Assembly: GCA_012934845.2 (NCBI GenBank)
Contig: WNNJ02003835.1
Location: 62,001 to 126,000 of the forward strand
Reading direction: 5' to 3'
Source of the DNA: Pomphorhynchus laevis
Lineage: Eukaryota; Acanthocephala; Palaeacanthocephala; Echinorhynchida; Pomphorhynchidae
DNA length: 64,000 bases
Shown here: in pieces, positions 55,118 to 64,000 of the stretch
How the letters are laid out: every line of letters begins with the position of its first letter
Numbering within the stretch: the stretch's first letter is position 1
Notes under the pieces: generated by a model
What the model saw: the letters and a program-made list of their open reading frames with translations, nothing else
Databases searched by the model: none
What the model was told of the DNA's origin: nothing
Position numbers and translations under genes: made by a program

Positions 55118-58100
55118 AGGGATCAAAACCTGACAACATAGTAATTATCGTTATGACCTCTATTCCTTATTGAAATACATCGTCAGAAATACTGACCTCT
55201 GTCATAAATACTGAAACTATGTATTATTAATTACGACTTTACTATTATTTTTTCTTATTTTCAAACAATTTTGATGAATTATTAATTTTTAAAAAAGGAA
55301 GAAGTTTGCATCCCAAGGTGTTTACACATTAAAATGTAAACTGCTTCACGTGTCACGTTTAAGAGACCAGGTAATGGCCAATAACAAGGTCGCGTAGCGC
55401 GCGTAGTAAAGATCGTAGATCTTTATAGATCTTGTTCCAGCCTGCAACCGCCTTAAGCAGGGCAGCCCCTGTCAGATGCTGCTGGATGGCCCGTTGTAAG
55501 TTTAGTCTGAGTCAACTAAACTAGGTGGCGACACCGAAAAAGCAACGTTAAAACATAAAACGTTAAAAACTAGGTTTAGGCAACACATATTTAATATACA
55601 GCATAATAGTCAAACTATATTTCATAAACATATGAGATTAATAGGACGGGATATAGGATATTGTAAATTATTTATTTTAGAACATATTGTTGAAGAAAAT
55701 AAGACAATATTAAATCAAAAGCTATTAGAAAGAGAAGATTTTTGGATTAAAACGCTTAATTTATGTACCCATTAGGATTGAATGATGTGATACAAGGAAT
55801 TGGCAGAAGTAGTATAGTAAATAATAAACAACTATATTACAATAATCCGGCTAAACGCAAGCCAAGAAGTCATGGCGATAACAGGAATAAGAAAAATAAA
55901 CTTAAAATATTAAAAAAGATAAATATATTTATAAACAATTAGAAATATTAAAACAACTTTTAAGAGATAATAAACTAAAAGATCTTTTTGTAAACATAAG
56001 AAGTTTTTCTAAAAAAATCATTTGTTCAATAAATCAAAGATTAATCACCGAATATGATAGGTTGAGTTGTATAATAATCAGTTATTGTAATATAAAATAC
56101 CATATTTGGACGATAAATGTTAATAATAACAATAAAAAATATACACTGATCATAAAATTCATTAATAAATGTATAGATAACATAAATATAGCCGGACTTT
56201 TAAATAATTCTAAAAGTAAAGAAATAATAGGATCAGATTTAAGTAAATATATTCCTAAAATAAGGTATAAGTTGTTACCGCTATTATGACGTAAATTTTG
56301 TAATTATAAAAAAGAATTGGAATCAATATGTGACGATGATATTAGAAACATAATGGAAAACGAATGCAATTGTAAAAATCTTAGTTTTGATAAAATAAAT
56401 GAATACATATGCACTCGTAACCTATAATTGATTGAAAATGGCGAATTACGGAAAATGCTATCAAAAAGGTATAAATATAGATTAAATAATAATAACAATA
56501 GAAATAAAATTTACTTAAATGTTTACTTTGATAAGTTGATTAATAGTAAAAGCTTAAATACATCAAAAATACACATTTGTAAAACTAATATATTATATAA
56601 AATTAGAGAGAAAATTAAAATAACAAACAATTATAAAAGGAAAGATAAAATTAAAAACGATATGAATACAGAACTTACTAAATTAAAAGTAAACTATATA
56701 ATAACAACTATTGATAAAGCTAGTAATAACTTTGTCTTCATATGCAAAAAGCTTTATTATGATATACTAATGAAAGAGGTTAATTCTAATGATTTAAATG
56801 TAAATCCAACATATGAACGTAGTGAGTTGAGTTTTGAAACAATTATTACAAGTCACTGTTCTATAATGTATACAAAGGGTATAAAGGTTGAATTAGATAA
56901 TAAAAATATACCCATATTATATTGGAACCCAAAATTACATAAAAATCCAGTAAAACCTAGGTTCATATGTAGTGCGTTTAAATGTACATTAAAACCACGT
57001 TCTGTCTATATGAATAAAAAACTTAAAGTAATTAAAGCACACTTTAAAAAATATTGCAAGGTAATCAAAATTAGTACTGGCATAAAACACTATTTCAGTA
57101 TTAATTCTACAAAAGAATTTTTAGAACAGACAAAATGAATAAATTTTCAAAATATAAATGCATACGATTTTAGTACGCTTTATACAAATCTAGATTTAGT
57201 AGATATTAAAGAAGCGTTAGTAAAATTAATTAATCTTATATTCGGAAAAAGATATACATATATATGTTATAATAACTATAACGCCAACATAACAAAAATT
57301 AAACCATCAAGTAAATATAAATATATGGAATAATTGAATTATTAGAATCCTTAAATATTTAAATAAATCAAAATTATTTAAAAGTAGGGACATCTATATT
57401 TAGACAAATAAAATGTGTTCCAGTGGTAATAGTAGCCCAATTATAGCTAACTTATTTTTAAGCTTTATAGAATATTAATTTGTTCATAGCTGTTTAAAAA
57501 ATAAATCAAAATTATATAAAGATATGAAATATATGTTTCGATATATTGATGATATATGTGTATTTAATTCTAGCAATTTTTATTCAAAAAGAGATCGTAA
57601 AGATGACATATTTAAATTTACAAGAAACATATTTTTGCATGAGCATTCATGCATACCATATAATATAAAATATAATACATTAAATAATGAAATTTTAAGA
57701 ATTGCAACAATATGTAATGATATTGGCTTTCTTCAAAATCATTTAAATAATTTAATAGATACATATTTTAAACTAGGTTACTATAAAAATACCATCAAAC
57801 AGAAAATAGTAAAATATATAAATCAGCACGGTAATATTAAAAATAAATTTAAAATCATTAGCGGAAAATGTTTATAGATGGATAATAAATAATATACTTT
57901 GTATTAGAATAAGATACTGTATAATAAATTTAATCAAAGGAAATACGTTCTTAACACGTAATTGGCCCATGTGCTATGTTGGGTAGAGGAGTTAGGGGCC
58001 GAAACCTAATAGCATATCAGTTTCTCCTGATGGCTCCTAATCCTTATTCTGATACAACGTCTGTTATTTATTAGTCAATTCATAAAAATTGATTTTTATT

Positions 58101-58258
58101 TTAAATTTCAATTTTCTATTTTAACTTATTTAAATTATAGAAAATCTTATAACAATTATTAATTTTATTATTTAATTATTAAATTTTGATTTAGCATTGT
58201 TATGTTTTCTTTATTTTATAATTATATTAAATACGTATACTCAGTTAGCTGATTTGAT
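55118..58258 (+). mobile_element. Older Penelope-like (Naiad-type) element
   Basis: In order: a scrap of upstream terminal repeat (55118-55185), the G+C-richer leader (about 55270-55560), the C-terminal half of the GIY-YIG region (55560-55770; the nuclease core is missing), spacer (55780-56520, including PKIRYKLLP), reverse transcriptase pieces (56428-57138 and 57524-57877) with PKLHK and YIDDICVF, and the downstream terminal repeat (57880-58258). Coding is broken at many points. The leader is conserved better than one would expect from the state of the coding part. It lies in ankyrin intron 3, sense to the gene. Confidence 0.82.
55270..55560 (+). other. Second copy of the G+C-richer Penelope-like leader
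   Basis: Matches 23730-24020 over its whole length, including CAAGGTGTTTACACATTAAA, CGCCTTAAGCAGGGCAGCC and GATGCTGCTGGATGGCCCG. The differences cluster in the short segments following CCAATA and around the CGCG stretch. It ends at the same CGACACCGAAAAAGCAACG block. Confidence 0.75.
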
Positions 58259-58559
58259 TTAGTTTAAATTTTTATAATATATTTTATCGTTACATTCTAA
58301 TTGTATAAAATCTTCTAAAATCATTTATTATTTATAATTATTTATCTTTATTTTTAATTTATAATATAAAATAGTAAGAATTATACCGCGTTTTAAATTA
58401 AAAATAATTTCTAACGTTTCTATAATTTTTATAACAAAGGCTTTGTTATTATCTTTCGTGTTTATTTAATTGTATTATTTGACGATAAATATGAAAATTA
58501 ACAAATATTTGCTGTTTTCGAATACATTGTGTTCGAAAAAATCATAAAAAATGATTTTT

Positions 58560-58720
58560 GCATGACAAAATTGATTTTTATTTTAAATTTCAATTTTAAA
58601 ATTTATCGTTATATAAATATTAATTTATAAAATCTTATATAATTATTTATTATTTATCTTTATTTTTGATTTAAATATTGTATAAAACACGTAAAAACAG
58701 TTATCTGATCTTACTTGTGC
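58560..58720 (+). mobile_element. Penelope-like terminal-repeat tail, old subfamily
   Basis: ACAAAATTGATTTTTATTTT to ACACGTAAAAACAGTTATCT and GATCTTACTT corresponds to the 3' half of the terminal repeat, with the GATC-type end seen at 1.1, 40.6 and 49.1 kb. Confidence 0.5.
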
Positions 58721-59146
58721 TAGATATTTCCATAATTCAGAATTAATTCGATCGAATTAAGGAGATTTTTATTCAAATTTAATTTAATCAAACTTTGATT
58801 GTAATTGTATTGTCCAGAGCTAACACATTTATATCCAGAGCTAACACACAATGCAAGCAAAAATAACAAGTGACATTTCTTACAACATAAATTCATCATA
58901 AACTAAGCCAACATCATCGCAATAAACTAGAGGATCAACATTTGTATGATTAATTAAATTCGAGATACATAATGTCAGCTCCAAATTTTCGACAGTGTAT
59001 CCAATGTAAGTGGTGCTAAATCCAGCTTATTTGCATGTGAATTGATACACTAAATTCGTGATAACAAATGTATGGGGCGGTTACGAATTATAAAATTTTT
59101 CAGTTTGATAAAATTATTATCATTAAATAATAATTTAATAATATTT

Positions 59147-59425
59147 TAAGCCAGACGAGAAAGAACAACAATAAGAGTATTAGATACAGTTTCGTCATCA
59201 CAATGACTCATCAGTGCCAGATCCCTCCCTCTGCTGGATGCAGAGGAAAACTAGCAGACGGTAGTGTCAGCGCAGGTATCTTGTATATCGACTAACTTCT
59301 TGTATAAATATCTCAAAACAAGAGTGATATCATTCCACGTAAATTATTTAACAATCTTTTAAGTTAGACGCGGAAGGACGACGATAACAGTATTTGATAC
59401 TGTTTCGTTATCACAATGACTCATG
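59147..59425. repeat. Imperfect direct repeat of about 65-70 bp
   Basis: TAATATTTTAAGCCAGACGA to ATCACAATGACTCATCAGTG at 59147-59212 recurs at 59353-59425 as CAATCTTTTAAGTTAGACGC to ATCACAATGACTCATGACAA. The spacer is about 140 bp. It could be the ends of an unrecognised element. No ORF between them. Confidence 0.55.
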
Positions 59426-60152
59426 ACAATGACTTAGCAAAAGCACTTGCCAGTGCTTTAGCTAATGATCCTATTTGGTGAAGCCGTAGTGCTGGCTTAG
59501 CACTCTATAATGTTACTAGAGGTTTTCTAGGTCATCATACACATGATTCGTTTTTTGCTGTCAGTTTTTAACATTTTAGTTAAAAAATGTTTGCAATTCT
59601 AATGAATTGCAAACAACTCATAAAGGTTTTGAGTTATAAAATAGATTTGGATACTTTTACATTCATGTACAAAATACGTAGACTTAACTGATATGATGTA
59701 AAAATTAGGCAATCAATTTCCCAAAAAGCAAAATTTCCCAGGGCAAAGTGCCAATATTAGTATAGCGAACTGAATGGATTAATACCCAGATGGTAAAGAT
59801 ATATCTTTTAAATATGTAACACTTACAGACAATATAGATATGGCACAAGACAAATAAATAGATCGAAATATATCTAAGTAAATAGATTTACGGTATAGTA
59901 TGCGTCTAATAACACAGACGGTCAAGCATAAATCCACTGCATTCAATTTGTTGATCTTTAAATTGAGCATGTATATCCCCTCTTCCGATAGAAAAGGAGA
60001 TATATCAGTCAATTACAGTTTTTTCCTTTCATTATTTGTTTAATCTTTAACTTCAAGATTTAAAGTTAAATCTTCAAGTAATTGTAGTAACTGACTTTTT
60101 ATCTGATTATGTCAACTTTATTGATTGACTCTATTCCGCACCGTATTAATAG

Positions 60153-60458
60153 GACAGCAAAGGAAATACACCTTTGGCCTGGGCGATAAAATATGGAGGA
60201 AAGCATGTCGAAGCAGAGTTAGAAAAGTATCAAGCCGAATACGACGGTGTATGGAATGGTGATGGTTCAGGCAATGGTACCACTTGTAAAGAAATAATTG
60301 ATGATCAGTACATTTCAACAGAGGATGTATCAGTTGACGTGGAACTAGAAGATAGTATTTGCTTTGCATCTGAAGACGAGTACATTAATCTTTACCGAAT
60401 AAATATGTTAGGCGAAAAGGGATATGCAACCATAAAGAATGAAATTAATAATACATAA
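60153..60458 (+). CDS. Ankyrin-repeat protein, last exon
   Basis: Phase 0 in (acceptor CCGTATTAATAG). It encodes the end of the preceding repeat (DSKGNTPLAWAIKYGGKHVE) and then a non-repeat acidic C-terminal tail (KEIIDDQYISTEDVSVDVEL and so on) of about 75 residues, to TAA at 60456-60458. The join AANVNLK|DSKGNTPLAWA is just what an ankyrin repeat boundary predicts (NVNLK-D-x-x-G-NTPL), which supports the 5.4-kb intron. The tail resembles nothing that I recognise. Confidence 0.88.
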   Translation, partial: DSKGNTPLAWAIKYGGKHVEAELEKYQAEYDGVWNGDGSGNGTTCKEIIDDQYISTEDVSVDVELEDSICFASEDEYINLYRINMLGEKGYATIKNEINNT

Positions 60459-60459
60459 A

Positions 60460-61230
60460 CTCCTGACAGAAATGCCATAAACAATTAAGCACACTGTCAA
60501 ATAATCGGAATGTGAAAAGTAAAGATCGGCGAAATTCCAAGAATTAAGGCTTTTCAACTTTTATATAATCTCATTTTGATTGAATTTACAACAAAAAATT
60601 AAAACTGATCTAATCGTATTTTCGATACATAAGATGTTGAATAATCTACGCTGTTAAAACTTTAATGCTGTTAAAAATATAACAGCATTAAATTCTAATA
60701 TTAATATCATAAATTTGAAAGAGAGTCAAGGATGTCGGTCCACATTATTGTTAGAAGAAAAGGCATCCACCAACAGAACATTATTGTTGTATAAACAAAT
60801 TTTTCGGTTTCCAAGCGAAACTATTTTTAAGGTAAATGTTAAATGCTTCAAATATTAAATATTAATATTTTAGTTTTATAGTTTTAATACTGGCTAACGT
60901 TAGCTCAATACTGGCTAACGCCTTAAGAGGGCGAACCACAAAATAATGATTTTATTCACTCAATCTAGAAATAAACAGGCATCTAATAATTTTGAATTTT
61001 TGTATCGTGTTCGTCCTCGCATGCTACCACCGTCATCCGTGATTGTTGGCAATTGACAACCTAAGTATCTTGTTTAGATCCTGATAAATTCTTGGTTTAA
61101 AAGGTTGGATATCTTTTTGATATATTTGCTTTCTTTTTATTATGGAAATTCGATATGTGCTTTTTGGAATTCGCGTTTATTAACTTAGCTCAGATCATTT
61201 CGCAACTTTCGTTGCGTTTCAAAAATTTCA
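60460..61230. other. Downstream intergenic DNA
   Basis: No gene recognised. A short repeat, ATACTGGCTAACG, occurs twice near 60885-60920. Confidence 0.45.
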
Positions 61231-61239
61231 TACGAAAAC

Positions 61240-61930
61240 AAGTCCAGGAATGCTTAAGACCTCAAGCATTTTTTTAAACATTTCGACATAAAGAGTAGAG
61301 CGGGTTGTAGCACTTAGAAGTCCTCGATAGACTGTAAGCATTTAGCAAGAACCGTTTTCCAAGCTGACACAAGGCGGCCGTAGTCTCTGATTCGTAAACA
61401 GATGGCGTTCTACAGCACGTCATTATAACGTTCCAATGCCCGTCGCAGGACAGATTGCACGGTGAAGAGTGACTTTCTACAAAATCGATAATAGTGAGAT
61501 AATCTAAGAATTCTTGAAATATGAAGGCTGATCCAGAGTCAGAATATCTGATCAGGTGCGCCTAAATAGTACACAAACAATCGATTACTGTTTCCACCGA
61601 AGTATAACGACAAGTGAAATCAAATCGATATCGCGAATATTCATCAATATCCATCAGCACGTATTTGTTTTTTAATGAATTTGGTAAACGTTCTGTGAAA
61701 TCAAGTGAAATCAATAGAAAAGTCGCGTTGGTTTGATGATGAATGATTTAGAAGGCTTAAATTCCTTGCGTAACTGAGCACTGGCAGAGCGAGGCATGGC
61801 ATTTTGTAATTATAAAGCTCTAGTTTTGAGCAATACCGACAGTATAGAAACAGGGACATCATTGAAGAGACGTACGAGAGTAATTTTTGAATAGAATTTA
61901 TTCGAACGATGTCGTCGTGACCTTGACTCA
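61240..61930 (-). pseudogene. Ty3/gypsy-like LTR retrotransposon fossil (integrase region)
   Basis: Minus-strand remnants of an integrase core are visible, including a MDIDEYSRYRF block and an IRYSDSGSAF block that sit where Ty3/gypsy integrases have their catalytic aspartates. The element is old, broken in several places, and no terminal repeats were found. The limits are approximate. Confidence 0.55.
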
Positions 61931-62430
61931 TTCTTCAAATGCATTTCATAAAGAAAACGTATAGCTAACACATTCTCATCTATTCTCGACAGCCAATATG
62001 ATTTGGTATTGGACTCAAAGGAAATTGCGAATGTATTCGGTACACACTTCCAACTATTGGATACTTGTACAGGTTTGCGTAATAATCTTGAGTTTCTTCA
62101 AAACGAATAATATCGTGTATGTACAAATATTTCCCGGAACATCTTATTTCTATATAATATCGTGTTTATTATTATACATTCAACAACATACGAGCATTAG
62201 ATCAAATAGCTGGCTCACAATAACTTCATAAATAAGTTAATTAGTTTTTAAAATAAGAAAATGCAAGACGAAACATTGCTTGATCCATTCGTGGTCTTCT
62301 TTTAAAAGTACTAAGTGAACTGATTCGTTTCCAATCTTTAACGATCATCAAATAGATATCCCAGTAAATTGTTCAAAGATATCAGCTCATTTAAATCAAC
62401 TACCCCTGAGATCAACTCTATATTTATGGA
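61931..62430. other. Stretch between gypsy fossil and LINE, nothing recognised
   Basis: The ORFs here are short and show no known motif. It may contain further worn parts of either neighbour. Confidence 0.4.
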
Positions 62431-63999
62431 AACCGGTGAGCTACATTTGATGACAAAGCAATTGCCAATATTTTCCTGGATCAATTCACGCTAGAGAGTC
62501 CTACCTGTCAGTATTGCCCCCGACTATCCACAGCTCAATATCCGTGTTACGAATTTACTCCATTTGATAAATTTGAGGTTCTTAACGAACTTCTAAAGCT
62601 ACCACGATCAATTGCGGCAGGACCAGACAATATTCCTCCAATTCTTCTTCAGGAACTTGCACCAGTAATATATGAACCTTTACACACCATATTCGATTTC
62701 TCCTTGTCAACAGGCTGTATACCATCAGATTGAAAATGTTCTACAATCCGACCTCTCTTCAAAAAAGGCGACCGTAATCTAGCAAGCAACTATCGACCAA
62801 TAAGCCTTACCTGTGTTGCTTATAAAGTGCTAGAGAAACTGCTTTTTAAACGAATCATCGGGCACCTAGAAGGGTACCAAGTACTCTGCGACAACCAGCA
62901 TGGTTTCCGCCCATGAAGATCTACTGTCACAAATCCCGTACTTGCGAGAAGTGATTGGACCAGATATGCTGAGGCGTGAGTTAGTGTTGATGTTTTGTTT
63001 TTCAACCTCAGCAAAGCATTTGATCGGATATACTATGATGTCCTCCTTATTACGCTGGAACAGTACGGCATCAAAGAACCCCTCCTAAATTGGATTAACT
63101 CCTTCCTTAGAAATCGGAAGATTACTGTATTAACCAATAAACATATGTCAAAGACAAGAACTCCTGGACGCGGTGTTCCTTAGGGATCGGTACTCAGTTC
63201 ATTGCTCTTCACTATTTACATCAAAGAGCTTACTACATCTATTTCGAGTCCATGTAGTATATATACGGACGACTGGAAAATTTGGCTACCAATAATCGAT
63301 AGCTGAGATCCAATGATACTCTAGAGAGACATTGATAAAACAACGGGGACTGGTATTAAACCCCGATAAGTCAAAACATATGAGCATCGGACATTTACAC
63401 ATCAATTCGTCATATACCATCGACGGAAGAGAAATTGAAACAGTTCCCCAATTTCAAGACCTTAAAGTTATCGTAAATAGAAGCTTATCGACCATCCCAC
63501 ATACCAGTCACACAGTTGCTAAATGCCGTCGAATTTTAGGACTTATTAGAATGACCATTGGTCAGCTTGACGCATCTAGTTTTAAGTTAATTTAAAGTGC
63601 TTATGTCTTATCTTTAATGATATATGCTTTACCTGCCTGCCACCCTCAAACTACGACAGAGATGAACCTGTACGAATCCATATTACGCAAGGTCACACAT
63701 CTTGTACCCACACAATGCAAGCACTCATTCATTCTTCGACTCCACGCACTTGGTGTGACCACAGTGAAGAAATCTTTAAGTCCTCTGATTTAATGTTTGT
63801 GTGGACAACGCTTAATGTTCAAAAAGGGCAGAGGGAACATGCTTGTTGTAAACTGTTCGAACTTCGAAATTCAAACAGATTGAGGGGACATCACCTTACG
63901 TTAAAGACCCACATTGGTCCAAGAAGAAGATTTAACACAATTGTCAACCGAACGTGTATTTTGTCCTTCAAGATAAGTCTAAAGAATGTACTAACTTAG
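62430..63999 (+). mobile_element. Jockey-type LINE reverse transcriptase, broken, cut by window end
   Basis: In order along the plus strand: a linker after the endonuclease (AAGPDNIPPILLQELAP, about 62615-62665), fingers (FKKGDRNLASNYRPISLTCV, 62760-62820), QHGFRP near 62900, palm A (NLSKAFDRIYYDVLL near 63005-63050), palm B with GRGVP and GSVLSSLLFTIYI near 63165-63220 separated by a stop, catalytic YTDDWKIW near 63258-63285, thumb (GLVLNPDKSKHMSIGHL), and a C-terminal NRLRGHHLTLKTH block near 63880. Several frameshifts and stops show it is inactive. The APE endonuclease is missing or unrecognisable upstream. The K-I-W after the catalytic aspartates and the RGH C-terminal motif are common in jockey-related LINEs. 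Confidence 0.75.
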
Positions 64000-64000
64000 A

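Noticed and set aside
1-64000. tRNA or rRNA genes
   Set aside because: No cloverleaf with intact A and B boxes, and no rRNA core sequence, was recognised by eye. A dedicated scan was not possible here.

Overview
This is a strongly A+T-rich window from an animal nuclear genome. The evidence is two spliced protein-coding genes with GT-AG introns (a casein kinase 2 alpha catalytic subunit and an ankyrin-repeat protein, both on + strand) set among retroelements of animal type: Penelope-like elements, R1/jockey-like and restriction-endonuclease LINEs, and worn BEL/Pao and Ty3/gypsy fossils. It is an invertebrate, but the sequence alone does not fix the phylum.

Layout. 0-12.7 kb is a transposon graveyard: a LINE scrap, a triplicated A+T-rich repeat, a minus-strand LINE with a restriction-like endonuclease that runs into an open LIM-domain reading frame, shuffled and 5'-truncated Penelope-like copies, and an R1-like LINE. 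12.7-19.6 kb is A+T-rich and holds a foldback element and a BEL/Pao fossil. 19.6-43.3 kb is the CK2 alpha gene: seven exons coding for about 366 residues. One intron is only 41 bp, while others are swollen to 12 kb, 3.6 kb and 4.2 kb by Penelope-like insertions, terminal repeats, foldbacks and a dispersed repeat of unknown class. 43.3-47.5 kb is intergenic, with local duplications. 47.5-60.5 kb is the ankyrin gene: four exons, about 310 residues. Its introns hold a 1.6-kb minisatellite of 11-bp units, palindromic foldbacks and another Penelope-like copy. 60.5-64 kb has a gypsy integrase fossil and a LINE cut by the window end.

The most notable system is the Penelope-like family. Its members carry the GIY-YIG endonuclease, with an upstream Cys-rich region, in FRONT of the reverse transcriptase. 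This is the permuted order of the Naiad/Chlamys-type group, not the canonical order. One copy (23.2-27.1 kb, +) has both terminal repeats and a G+C-richer, possibly structured leader that is shared with the copy at 55 kb. A closely similar copy lies in reverse orientation in the same intron (29.4-32.4 kb, -), so the CK2 alpha primary transcript could fold into a long hairpin. At least a dozen terminal-repeat remnants show that the family has been active here over a long period.

Exon boundaries were read by eye from reading frame, GT/AG sites and family resemblance. No alignment or folding software was run.
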